A stretch of DNA of 64,000 bases from UBA5399 sp964592125 (GCA_964592125.1 CAZQBV010000003.1:1-64000), one strand, 5' to 3'. Counted from the first letter of the stretch, positions 8,460-16,295 are shown. Notes: generated by a model not told the origin, from the sequence alone. Program-made: numbers and translations.

Positions 8460-8608
8460 ACAGTCATAATGCAGAATTGAACAGGCGTGCAGGGGAAGGC
8501 ACCCCGCTGGGCTATGAGCGATGTTGGCTGGGGGAAGTGGCGCGTTTCGGGGAAAAGCAAAAAAACAATAATGCTTTACAATACTATCAATGTATAAACA
8601 ATCTATAA
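8456..8608 (+). CDS. Small ORF coupled to the coiled-coil gene (hypothetical)
   Basis: A 50-residue open frame whose ATG overlaps the stop codon of the coiled-coil gene as ATGA, the usual sign of translational coupling. It encodes MNSHNAELNRRAGEGT, then LGYERCWLGEVARFGEK and ends QYYQCINNL. Its base composition is more like the upstream gene than like the AT-rich spacer that follows. No domain is recognised, no signal peptide or membrane segment is visible. It could also be a decayed end of the upstream gene. Confidence 0.42.
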   Translation: MNSHNAELNRRAGEGTPLGYERCWLGEVARFGEKQKNNNALQYYQCINNL

Positions 8609-8622
8609 ACATTTCATAAACA
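8594..8622. repeat. Three ATAAACA repeats at 11-bp spacing upstream of flagellin
   Basis: ATAAACA occurs at 8594-8600, 8605-8611 and 8616-8622, exactly one helical turn apart. The array ends 52 bases before the sigma-D -35 element of the flagellin gene and overlaps the stop of the small ORF. It could be a phased AT element or a regulator site. Confidence 0.6.
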
Positions 8623-8673
8623 AGCGCATATGTGTGCACCAAAAAATCACAGAAAAAATATTTTTAAAATACG

Positions 8674-8701
8674 CTAAAGTATTTGAAAGCACTGACGATA
8701 T
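8674..8701 (+). promoter_or_regulatory. Sigma-D (sigma-28) promoter of flagellin
   Basis: CTAAA (8674-8678), 17 bases, then CGATAT (8696-8701): the flagellar sigma factor consensus CTAAA-N15/16-CCGATAT with an A before CGATAT. It gives a leader of about 145 nt before the flagellin start. The leader has GGA-containing sites (GGAG at about 8723 and AGGAGAT at 8739-8745) that could bind CsrA. Confidence 0.85.
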
Positions 8702-8852
8702 AACTAACATAAACTTGAAGCTGGAGTTTTGCTGAGGCAGGAGATCCTAGGTAACTCTTTTGGCAAGGTGGGAAGCTGGCATTCAGGTTTGCGATCTACA
8801 ATTTTATATTAACGGCAAGATGCCGGATAAAAAAATCAAGGAGGATTATAAA

Positions 8853-10757
8853 ATGAGAATCGCTAACAACATTATGGCGCTGAACACTCACCGCCAGTAC
8901 ACAATTCAGAACGATAAGGTGGCCGCTTCGGCCGAAAAACTATCCTCGGGCTATAGAATTAACCGTGCGGCTGATGACGCTGCTGGCCTTGCTATTTCCG
9001 AGAAAATGCGTTCACAGATTCGTGGCCTAAACAGGGCTTCCATGAACTCTCAGGACGCTGCTTCGTTGATTCAAACAGCTGAGGGCGCGCTGCAAGAAGT
9101 GCACAGCATGCTGCAGAGAATGAACGAGCTGGCTGTACAAAGTGCTACCGGCACAAACCAAGAGTTTGACCGTACACAGATTGCAAAAGAGTTTGACCAG
9201 CTAAAACGCGAAATAAACGACATTGCAGAGCAGACAACATTCAACAACATGAAAATATTGGATGGCAGCCTGTCTAACTTTGGAGCGCAAAGAAGCGCTG
9301 CAACTGCAGGGTTGTTTGCAACTAATGCTGATTCTATGGGTGCAGCAGTTAGAAGTATTATGAATGTAAGTGCTATTCCAGGTGTTCCTGCGGCTACGGA
9401 ATCATTCGCTCACTTTGACATTGATTTGACTGGGATGAATGCAACGGCTAGTGGTGCTACCGATACATTCAAGTTATCCATAGGAGGAGTAGACCTTACT
9501 TCTGCTGCTACAGCAGCATATGCTGCTAATGATACATTGGATGGAGCGAAGATAGCGGCATTGTTTGCTGGGGAAAAAGTAACGCTTACAATTGATGGCC
9601 AAGCGAGAGAATTTACAGCAGCGGTAAGTGGCGCTGTTGTATCGCTCACAGCAAGTGACGCTAAGGCATGGGACATTAGTACAGACAACTTAAAAACGGC
9701 GGTTGGGACACCTACGGTTGGCACTACTGGTGCTACAATTGATACTCAACCAAATAGTCTAGCAATAAGAGGTGTGCAAGCGGGAGTTGCGGATCGTCCT
9801 GCGACAGCAGCAACGAACACATATACCTTTATGGGCAATGTGAAAGCAGGGGATGTATTTACTTTCGCGGGTAAACGTTTTGAACTGGTTGGTACAGGCA
9901 ATCCTAATCCTACTACTGCAGGTGCAATAGCAGTGAAAATGGACGTTGATAATGCAGCGACAATTACTGCACTAGCGGCTGCGTTGCAGGCGGAAGGTGG
10001 CGCGGACTACACTATCACGAACTATACAACAAACACAAATGGTAATGCCATTGAGATTGCGCAAGCTGATCCTGCTGTGCCAGTGGATCTTTCTATGAGT
10101 ATGAGACCTGCTGCTGCCAGAAATGGCATGGTAGAATTTGATCCGGTAAAATTGAAGGAAGGCGACAAAATTACTGTTAAGTTAACGGATGACAATGGTG
10201 ACACACAAGAAGTAACTTATTTGCATCAAGAAGGTAATCAGATGACTGATATTGCTGCGATTTTGGCTGGCACAGTAGAGGGCGCAGAACGTAGCGGAAA
10301 CTTTATTAAGTACGCAGGGAAGTTTGTGGAAATTGCATTTGAAGAGACTATTCCTACTGATACGGAGACTATGCGTATTCAAGTAGGTGCGTTGGAAAAT
10401 GAACAGTTGAGTATAGAAGTAAGATCTATGAACACAGCTGGTTTAGGTCTGGATGATTCCAGTATCTATACACAGGATACTGCAGGTAGTGCGATTACAT
10501 CGGTACGTGATGCTGTAAACACAGTTTCCGATCAGCGCGCATTGCTGGGTGCTATGCAGAACAGAATGACATACAAGATAAACAACATTAAGATTTCTGC
10601 TGAGAACCTGCAAGCTGCTGAAAGCCGTATTCGTGACGTTGATATTGCTTCTGAGATGACAAACTTTACAAAAGCGAATATTATGGCGCAGGCCGCAACA
10701 GCAATGCTGGCACAGGCAAACTCTGCACCACAGAACGTACTGTCTCTGTTGAGATAA
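8853..10757 (+). CDS. hag: Flagellin
   Basis: Filament subunit, exported through the flagellar type III system. 634 residues. The N-terminal D0/D1 region (MRIANNIMALNTHRQY, then LSSGYRINRAADDAAGLAISEKMRSQIRG) and the C-terminal D1/D0 region (QNRMTYKINNIKISAENLQAAESRIRD in part, ending ANSAPQNVLSLLR) are typical. Between them, roughly residues 150-550, is a long variable Ala/Thr-rich region making the surface domains, so it is well above the minimal size of about 270-300. Start: AAGGAGG at 8838-8844 is 8 nt before the ATG at 8853. It is followed by a strong terminator and by the flagellin methylase gene. Confidence 0.96.
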   Translation: MRIANNIMALNTHRQYTIQNDKVAASAEKLSSGYRINRAADDAAGLAISEKMRSQIRGLNRASMNSQDAASLIQTAEGALQEVHSMLQRMNELAVQSATGTNQEFDRTQIAKEFDQLKREINDIAEQTTFNNMKILDGSLSNFGAQRSAATAGLFATNADSMGAAVRSIMNVSAIPGVPAATESFAHFDIDLTGMNATASGATDTFKLSIGGVDLTSAATAAYAANDTLDGAKIAALFAGEKVTLTIDGQAREFTAAVSGAVVSLTASDAKAWDISTDNLKTAVGTPTVGTTGATIDTQPNSLAIRGVQAGVADRPATAATNTYTFMGNVKAGDVFTFAGKRFELVGTGNPNPTTAGAIAVKMDVDNAATITALAAALQAEGGADYTITNYTTNTNGNAIEIAQADPAVPVDLSMSMRPAAARNGMVEFDPVKLKEGDKITVKLTDDNGDTQEVTYLHQEGNQMTDIAAILAGTVEGAERSGNFIKYAGKFVEIAFEETIPTDTETMRIQVGALENEQLSIEVRSMNTAGLGLDDSSIYTQDTAGSAITSVRDAVNTVSDQRALLGAMQNRMTYKINNIKISAENLQAAESRIRDVDIASEMTNFTKANIMAQAATAMLAQANSAPQNVLSLLR

Positions 10758-10773
10758 CACAAATGATTGAATG

Positions 10774-10806
10774 AAAGAAGCCCCTGCTGGGGGCTTCTTT
10801 TCTTTC
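10774..10806 (+). terminator. Rho-independent terminator after flagellin
   Basis: An 11-bp perfect stem, AAAGAAGCCCC (10774-10784) and GGGGCTTCTTT (10790-10800), with loop TGCTG and a T-rich tail. It lies 17 bp after the flagellin stop codon. Confidence 0.92.
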
Positions 10807-10827
10807 AAAAAGAGGGGGAAGAGGCCT

Positions 10828-12063
10828 ATGAAAACAACGAAACAAACTGTGATGATGCCCCAATTTGCAGAAACATTTCAATGTGTGGGCGGTGCATGCA
10901 TAGATACCTGCTGCCGTACATGGGACGTTTCTGTAGATAAAAAAACATTCCAAAAGTATTATGCTGTGGAAGATGAGGGATGGAGAGAAGAGTTTCGCAA
11001 ATATGTACATCGGTGGCAAGAAAACTCGAATTATGGCAAGATTAATATGCTGGAAAATGGGCATTGTCCGTTTTGGACAGAGGATGGAAGGTGTGGCGTG
11101 CAGCTTGCCTTTGGGGAAGAGTATTTGTGCGTAACTTGCAACGTATACCCTAAACGGTATTCTCAGACCAGTAACGAACACTATCAGATTGCCATGACAC
11201 CTAGCTGCCCTGAAGTGATATATGCCGGGCTATTAAGCAAAGAGCCTATGCAGTTTGTACAGCGGGAGGCGAATTTTCCGGTGGATTTGTATGCAGCATC
11301 AAGAACGAAGATGGATGGAAATTCAGCTGAAATTTTACTTCGTGTGCGTCAATATATGATAGAACTGATGCAAAACAGAGACTATGCAATAGAGGAACGC
11401 TTTTTTTTGCTGGGTTTTTTCCTACAGAAATTGCCACATCCATGGAGCAAGTATGCTGACACTGCCATATCTTCATTTAAAAGATTAATTTTAGACCCTT
11501 CCTTGATTAAGGAACAACTGAAAGAATTGCCTGTGCTGGAAGAGTTGCATTTTGAGTTGTTGGAATTATATTTGAAACTATTGGTGGAGACAAAATCAAG
11601 AGGTGTATTTGCAGAATTGATTGGCGATGTATTCGATGGCTTTGATCCGGGAGCAAAAGAAAGCGGCAAATTTACCATGCGACAGGAAAAATATTTCGAG
11701 GTGCGCAAACAATACAAGAAAGCTGCCCCGCAATGGGAGCATGTGTTTGAAAATTATTTTGCAAATAATATATTTTCTTTTATGCCGGAAGTGCTTTTCT
11801 ATACCCATAAGGATGATGATAAAAACATATTGTGGACAGAGTATATAAAATTATGCTTGTCGTATTTGCTTTTGAACATTCATTTTTCCGGCATTTATGC
11901 TAATTTTGGTAAGCTGACGGAGCAGGACATTGTGAGAATTATTTATTTGTTTAGCAGAAGTGTGTTTGACCATGACAAGTCATTTATTAAAACCAGCTCG
12001 CAATTTTTAGAAAAAAGCGAAAGGAATTCGCTGGCGCATTTGTATAGTATAATAAATATATGA
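10828..12063 (+). CDS. fliB: Flagellin lysine-N-methylase FliB
   Basis: Predicted to methylate lysine side chains of flagellin before export. 411 residues; the N-terminal part has the family's cysteine cluster: FQCVGGACIDTCC (about 17-29), GHCPFW, then YLCVTCNVYPKRYS, probably a metal or Fe-S site. Start: the open frame extends back into the flagellin terminator, but the ATG at 10828 follows AGAGGGGGAAGAGG and gives the normal family start. Its position directly after flagellin fits the role. Expression probably depends on read-through of the terminator or on an unseen promoter. Confidence 0.88.
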   Translation: MKTTKQTVMMPQFAETFQCVGGACIDTCCRTWDVSVDKKTFQKYYAVEDEGWREEFRKYVHRWQENSNYGKINMLENGHCPFWTEDGRCGVQLAFGEEYLCVTCNVYPKRYSQTSNEHYQIAMTPSCPEVIYAGLLSKEPMQFVQREANFPVDLYAASRTKMDGNSAEILLRVRQYMIELMQNRDYAIEERFFLLGFFLQKLPHPWSKYADTAISSFKRLILDPSLIKEQLKELPVLEELHFELLELYLKLLVETKSRGVFAELIGDVFDGFDPGAKESGKFTMRQEKYFEVRKQYKKAAPQWEHVFENYFANNIFSFMPEVLFYTHKDDDKNILWTEYIKLCLSYLLLNIHFSGIYANFGKLTEQDIVRIIYLFSRSVFDHDKSFIKTSSQFLEKSERNSLAHLYSIINI

Positions 12064-12117
12064 TTTTCTAATCGCGCATCAGTGGTTTTAAAAACGAAAG
12101 ATAAGGCTGAAAGTGGA

Positions 12118-12306
12118 TTATTTTATGGTTGCAAATTTTTTGCTGTGAGTTTGAACTGCTTTTTCTATCACATCCGTTTTGATGGTGAGATACTCCACCT
12201 TTTGAGGTAGCGACTGCAACTAGCCTACTTGCCGCACAAGCCCCATGTGCCCCTCCGCAAGTAGCTGTATGTTGGGTCTTATCTCGTTTTTTTCGTTGTG
12301 ATTCAT
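12118..12306 (-). pseudogene. Relic of the coiled-coil gene's 3' end
   Basis: Read on the minus strand, the frame from 12306 gives MNHNEKNEIRPNIQLLAEGH then MGLVRQVG, a TAG stop, then LPQKVEYLTIKTDVIEKAVQ and a TAA at 12118. This aligns along its length with the C-terminus of the coiled-coil protein (ENELQPDMRLLAEGHMETVR, then LFEKTEELTTRMDAVEK). The in-frame stop, the lack of any repeat region and the lack of a longer upstream frame mark it as a decayed copy. With the intact gene it brackets flagellin and fliB in inverted orientation. Confidence 0.65.
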
Positions 12307-12450
12307 ACCTCAATTTGAAAAGCTTTTATTTAGTATACGTTATATAGGGAATGAGAGCAACAGGTTTATTGATCTTGTGTGCCAAAAGTTGAAACTGACA
12401 ATTTTGATGCACTGCATAGTATAAAAATAGGGAAGAAAAACAATTTGATG

Positions 12451-12478
12451 TTTAAAAATCAAAAAACTATGCTATAAT
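12451..12478 (+). promoter_or_regulatory. Putative sigma-A promoter of cheV
   Basis: TTTAAA (12451-12456), 16 bases, TATAAT (12473-12478). The -10 is perfect and the -35 weak. It lies about 80 bases before the cheV start. Confidence 0.5.
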
Positions 12479-12560
12479 ATAGTATCAGTTTGTATTTATT
12501 TGATTTGTAGGAATAATATAGTAATTGGAGCGCGAAAATAATTGAAGGCAGGGATTGTAT

Positions 12561-13496
12561 ATGAATGCTGTAAGTAGCGGAAAAAAGGAAATATTGCTGG
12601 AGACCGGCACAAATGAAATGGAAATTATGGAATTTACCATTGCGGGCAATACCTTTGGTATTAATGTGGCGAAGATTAGGGAAATAATGATGTGCGAGGC
12701 TGTGACGCCAATGCCGCACTCCCACCCCGCAGTGGAGGGTGTTTTTAAGCCACGTGATATTGTGATTACAGTGATAGATTTGCCGGGGTATTTGGGCTTG
12801 GATGAGGGCGAATCCAAAGAAAAAGACCTGTTTATTATTTCCAATTTTAATAAGATGCACATTGCTTTTAGGGTGAATACGGTGGAAGGAATAGACCGTA
12901 TTTCTTGGACGGATATAGAAAAACCGGATGCTACCATTTATGGCGGAGAAGAAGGACTGGTAACCGGCTTGGCTCAGTATGAGAACCGATTGATAACGAT
13001 ACTGGACTTTGAGAAAATTGTGACAGATATTGCGCCTGAAACCGGCCTGAAAATGCATGAGATATATGAACTGGGTGAGCGCGGCAGGGATGAGCACCAC
13101 ATTGTGATTGCGGAAGACTCCGTATTGCTGGCAAGAATGATACTGGATGCGCTGAACCAAGCGGGATATGTGAACGTGAAGAAATTTGACAACGGCCAAG
13201 AGGCGTGGGACTATTTAGAGTCTATTCGTGATGAAGCATCTGGAAACCTGCTGGAAAAAGTGGATTTGGTGATAACAGATATAGAAATGCCGCAGATGGA
13301 CGGACATCACCTTACAAAACGTATTAAATCCGACAAAATATTGAAAGACATACCGGTGATAATCTTCTCCTCTTTGGTGACACCAGAGATGCGCGTGAAA
13401 GGCGATCAAGTGGGTGCGGATGAACAGCTTTCCAAACCTGATATTGGTAAACTGGTGAGCGTGACGGATGGCTTGGTGGGATACCAAGGCGAATAA
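12561..13496 (+). CDS. cheV: Chemotaxis protein CheV (CheW-receiver fusion)
   Basis: Coupling protein linking receptors to CheA, with a receiver domain for adaptation. 311 residues: CheW-like domain (about 15-160; MEIMEFTIAGNTFGINVAKIR in part, later EGVFKPRDIVITVIDLPGYL) and a receiver domain (about 175-305) with the acidic pair in IAEDS, phospho-acceptor Asp in VITDIEMPQMDG, switch Ser in IIFSSL and the conserved Lys in LSKP. Start: ATG 12561 is 7 nt after GGCAGGG; an in-frame TTG at 12555 is too close to that site. Single gene with its own promoter, just before the flgB promoter. Confidence 0.93.
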   Translation: MNAVSSGKKEILLETGTNEMEIMEFTIAGNTFGINVAKIREIMMCEAVTPMPHSHPAVEGVFKPRDIVITVIDLPGYLGLDEGESKEKDLFIISNFNKMHIAFRVNTVEGIDRISWTDIEKPDATIYGGEEGLVTGLAQYENRLITILDFEKIVTDIAPETGLKMHEIYELGERGRDEHHIVIAEDSVLLARMILDALNQAGYVNVKKFDNGQEAWDYLESIRDEASGNLLEKVDLVITDIEMPQMDGHHLTKRIKSDKILKDIPVIIFSSLVTPEMRVKGDQVGADEQLSKPDIGKLVSVTDGLVGYQGE

Positions 13497-13510
13497 GTGG
13501 GCACTTTTGC

Positions 13511-13539
13511 TTGACAAAGCAGTGGGCGAGGGGTAGGAT
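13511..13539 (+). promoter_or_regulatory. Sigma-A promoter of the flgB (fla/che) operon
   Basis: Perfect -35 TTGACA (13511-13516), 17-base spacer, -10 TAGGAT (13534-13539). It lies between cheV and flgB, about 44 bases before the flgB start, and is the best candidate for the main housekeeping promoter of the long cluster. Confidence 0.7.
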
Positions 13540-13582
13540 TGACAGTGTATGTGATTGATAGCAGTAGCGAGGTGAAGCGAAC

Positions 13583-13978
13583 TTGAAAATATTTTCTGGT
13601 TTGAATGGGCTGGAAAGCGGCCTAAATGCATCGTGGCAACGAAATGCTGTGATATTGAATAACGTGGCCAATGTTGACACACCGGGGTTCAAAGCTTCGG
13701 AAGTGGAATTTGAAAGCCTGTATAAAAATGCTTTAGAGAATGGCTCGGATGGTTTTCAGCTAAAAAGAACACGTGCTACACATATGGTATTGGGAGATTC
13801 GGATGGAAGCTTGCAGACTGTATTTTCCCATAACACTGTGGAACGTATGGACGAAAACAATGTGAATATAGACAAAGAGATGACGGATTACGCAAAGAAT
13901 GTAATCTTTTATAATACATTGCAGCGGAAAATAAACGGGCAGCTTGGTCAATTGAGAACTGCAATAAAAGGAACCTAA
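13583..13978 (+). CDS. flgB: Flagellar basal-body rod protein FlgB
   Basis: Proximal rod subunit, exported by the flagellar secretion system. 131 residues, normal length. N-terminal FSGLNGLESGLNASWQRNA followed by NNVANVDTPGFK, the rod/hook family motif, and a C-terminal heptad helix ending in LGQLRTAIKGT. The start is TTG at 13583, 8-9 nt after GAGGTG. First gene of the run that continues for more than 20 kb. Confidence 0.93.
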   Translation: MKIFSGLNGLESGLNASWQRNAVILNNVANVDTPGFKASEVEFESLYKNALENGSDGFQLKRTRATHMVLGDSDGSLQTVFSHNTVERMDENNVNIDKEMTDYAKNVIFYNTLQRKINGQLGQLRTAIKGT

Positions 13979-13993
13979 TTTTAGGAGGGTACT

Positions 13994-14431
13994 ATGGCAT
14001 TTTTATCATCTATGGACATTAGTTCATCTGCGTTAACAGCTCAAAGGTTGCGCATGGATGTGGTATCTGAAAATGTGGCAAACATAGACACCACAAGGAA
14101 CGCCGAGGGGCAACCCTATCGTAGGCGCTATGTTATTTTTCAAGAACGTTCGAACACCACTTTTTCGGATGCGCTGAACACATCGTTAGCGGGAACTGCA
14201 GGCAGCGGTGTGCGTGTGGTGGATATTCGCGAGGATCAATCTGACTTTAAATTGCAGTATGACCCAGACCACCCCGATGCAAACGAATTTGGGTATGTGC
14301 AAAAGCCCAATGTGGAATTGGCGCGGGAAATGGTGGATTATATGTCTGCAACAAGGTCGTATGAAGCCAATATTACTGTGCTGAATGGCACGAAGAGTAT
14401 GGCAATGTCGGCACTGGAAATAGGGCGATAA
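13994..14431 (+). CDS. flgC: Flagellar basal-body rod protein FlgC
   Basis: Rod subunit. 145 residues: MAFLSSMDISSSALTAQRLRM in part, ENVANIDTTRN, a central PYRRRYVIFQE segment, YVQKPNVELAREMVDYMSATRSYEANI near the C-terminus, the FlgC signature. Strong ribosome site TTAGGAGGG. It follows flgB by 15 bp. Confidence 0.95.
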   Translation: MAFLSSMDISSSALTAQRLRMDVVSENVANIDTTRNAEGQPYRRRYVIFQERSNTTFSDALNTSLAGTAGSGVRVVDIREDQSDFKLQYDPDHPDANEFGYVQKPNVELAREMVDYMSATRSYEANITVLNGTKSMAMSALEIGR

Positions 14432-14456
14432 ACAAACGAAACCTTAGGGGGTAAGT

Positions 14457-14756
14457 ATGGATAAAATATCGGGTCTTAATTTATCAATTCAAAGAAACCA
14501 ATACAGCATGCTGAACCAAAACAACATAGAGAACGCTGAATCCTTTAAAGATATTCTAAGCAATTCTATTGCAGAAGCGGACAAGCTTTATCAAGTAACA
14601 GAGGCAGATACGCAAGCGTTGCTTTCTGGTGAAGTGGATAACATTGCGCAAGTGATGGTAAACAGCACAAAATCTGAATTGGCACTGAACATGGTGGTGC
14701 AGGTTCGCAATAAAGTAGTGGAAGCATATAATGAAATTGTAAGAATGCAGGTATAA
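14457..14756 (+). CDS. fliE: Flagellar hook-basal body protein FliE
   Basis: Small adaptor between the MS ring and the rod, needed for export of other rod proteins. 99 residues; the C-terminal part (AQVMVNSTKSELALNMVVQV, then NKVVEAYNEIVRMQV) is the conserved FliE domain. It follows flgC by 25 bp. Unusually, fliF is not next; the export genes fliO-fliR follow instead, and fliF lies about 24 kb downstream. Confidence 0.93.
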   Translation: MDKISGLNLSIQRNQYSMLNQNNIENAESFKDILSNSIAEADKLYQVTEADTQALLSGEVDNIAQVMVNSTKSELALNMVVQVRNKVVEAYNEIVRMQV

Positions 14757-14770
14757 CTGGAGACATTTAC

Positions 14771-15406
14771 ATGGATGAAAGTACGCTGTTGGCGCAGGAT
14801 ACACAGTTGTCACCGGAAGTAGTGAATGTGCAAAGTGTTATCCTGCTCATTCTTTATCTGTTGATATTTGTTGTTGCCATTTATTTTCTAACCAAATTTA
14901 TTTCTAAACGCTCGTTGCAACGAGGGATGAAGAAAACAAGCACGAGCCGGAAAACTGGCTCGAAATGGTTTTCCTCCAGCAGGGTGGAACTGGGCAGTTT
15001 GGTTTCGGTAGCAGACCGAATTGTGGTGGACAAAGATAAAACAATTATGGTGGTAGAGTTTAAAGGGCAATACTACTTGATGAGTACTACAGGACAGGAT
15101 ATGCATCTGATAGATAAAGTGTTGATCCCGCCAGAGGATATTGAAGCGCGTAAGGAAAAAGAGGAGGCGGATGGCGAGGACAACGCCTCTTATACTGTGT
15201 CGGGAGAAGAACCTAGCTTTTTAGAGTACCTAAAACAATTGGGGAGCACTGTAAAAGTATGGTTTTATAAGTTGTTCCATAAGGGGAAAAATGCGCCGCC
15301 GGAAGAGTTTACGGCGCGTTTGAAAGAAGAAATGGAACTGAGGGATGCCGAAAGTATTGCAAATAAAGAAGGCATTAGTGGAGAAGCGGATGCTGAAGAT
15401 AAATAA
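14771..15406 (+). CDS. fliO: Flagellar biosynthesis protein FliO/FliZ
   Basis: Membrane chaperone that helps assemble the FliP ring of the export gate. 211 residues: a short N-terminal segment, one transmembrane helix (about 22-45, ILLILYLLIFVVAIYFLTKF), then a basic stretch and the cytoplasmic FliO domain (VSVADRIVVDKDKTIMVVEF, YYLMSTTGQDMHLIDKV in part). Longer than usual at the C-terminus, with a charged Glu/Lys-rich tail. It lies directly upstream of fliP, as expected. Confidence 0.85.
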   Translation: MDESTLLAQDTQLSPEVVNVQSVILLILYLLIFVVAIYFLTKFISKRSLQRGMKKTSTSRKTGSKWFSSSRVELGSLVSVADRIVVDKDKTIMVVEFKGQYYLMSTTGQDMHLIDKVLIPPEDIEARKEKEEADGEDNASYTVSGEEPSFLEYLKQLGSTVKVWFYKLFHKGKNAPPEEFTARLKEEMELRDAESIANKEGISGEADAEDK

Positions 15407-15454
15407 TCATTTTGCAAAGCAAAGTTGGATTGGGATCAGGGGGTTGTTGCCAGT

Positions 15455-16243
15455 TTGAAGAAAAAGAAACTTCTGATTTTTACAATCGTTTTAATTGTAT
15501 GCATTGTAATTATAAGCGGCTGTGCATCCAGCGCACAAACGCAGACCAGTGGGATTGGTACTACACAATCTACAACCGGAACAGATACAGGTGCAGGCCC
15601 GCTGGGGGAACTTTTGGGTAGTCGCTCACAAAGCTTGCAACTGGTGGGTTTGCTTACTATTCTTAGTATAGCGCCGTCTATATTAATTATGCTATCCGGC
15701 TTCACCCGGATTGTTATTGTATTGTCATTCACTAGGAATGCATTGGGCTTGCAGCAAATGCCGCCCAACCAGGTTATTGTTGTGTTGGCATTGTTCCTAA
15801 CGCTTTTTGTGATGTCGCCTGTGATTACGGAAATAAAGCAGGATGCAATTGACCCATATGTAGCGCAGGAAATAACGTTTCAAGAGGCGATAGACGTTGC
15901 AGAAGTGCCTTTGCGTAAATTTATGCTGCGGAACACATATAAAAGCGATTTGGAGATGTTCAATAGCTTCACGATGGAGCCTGCAACAAAAACGGAAGAT
16001 GTGCCCATGAGTACGTTGATTCCTGCTTTTTTGACCAGTGAAATAAAACGTGCTTTCCAGATAGGGTTTTTTATCTATATTCCATTTATTGTAATGGATA
16101 TGGTGGTGGCCAGTGTGCTGATGTCTATGGGTATGATGATGTTGCCGCCTATTGTAATTTCGCTGCCTTTTAAGGTGCTGTTATTTGTGCTGGTGGATGG
16201 ATGGACACTTACCATGCGTACCCTTATTATGGGCTTCTACTAG
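15455..16243 (+). CDS. fliP: Flagellar export gate protein FliP
   Basis: Core subunit of the type III export gate in the membrane. 262 residues from the TTG at 15455, 11 nt after AGGGGG; an in-frame TTG at 15425 has no ribosome site. The family core is intact (FTRIVIVLSFTRNALGLQQMP in part, MSPVITEI, FIPFIVMDMVVASVLMSMGM type segment, SLPFKVLLFVLVDGW). The N-terminus is a basic, hydrophobic signal peptide ending I-I-S-G-C23, a fair lipobox, followed by a Ser/Thr/Gln-rich stretch. FliP of B. subtilis, as I recall it, lacks such an extension. Confidence 0.94.
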   Translation: MKKKKLLIFTIVLIVCIVIISGCASSAQTQTSGIGTTQSTTGTDTGAGPLGELLGSRSQSLQLVGLLTILSIAPSILIMLSGFTRIVIVLSFTRNALGLQQMPPNQVIVVLALFLTLFVMSPVITEIKQDAIDPYVAQEITFQEAIDVAEVPLRKFMLRNTYKSDLEMFNSFTMEPATKTEDVPMSTLIPAFLTSEIKRAFQIGFFIYIPFIVMDMVVASVLMSMGMMMLPPIVISLPFKVLLFVLVDGWTLTMRTLIMGFY

Positions 16244-16295
16244 CTAGACGAAGTATAGTTATATTAGGTGATTTTGTAATATAAGGAGTTGATGG

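Larger units (their letters stand above)
12064..12560. other. Intergenic region between fliB and cheV
   Basis: About 500 bases. It holds the coiled-coil relic at 12118-12306 (minus strand) and a sigma-A-like promoter near 12451-12478 for cheV. Between them (12307-12450) I see nothing that can be named. Confidence 0.6.

Noticed and set aside
7724..8642. Two to three long minus-strand frames opposite the repeat coiled-coil gene
   Set aside because: They are periodic translations of the 54-bp repeat read backward (repeated SISFLTASNRSLVSCR-like units). The plus-strand frame has the ribosome site and heptad pattern.
8760..8852. Upstream GTG/TTG-type start for flagellin at 8760
   Set aside because: Flagellin always begins close to MRIxxNIxA; AAGGAGG is correctly spaced only for the ATG at 8853.
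10771..10827. Earlier start for fliB at 10771
   Set aside because: The codons come from the flagellin terminator hairpin and the ATG at 10828 has its own ribosome site and the family N-terminus.
12068..12313. 81-codon minus-strand frame in the fliB-cheV gap
   Set aside because: It is in a different frame from the one that aligns with the coiled-coil protein; it has no similarity to anything known to me. The relic in the other frame explains the sequence.
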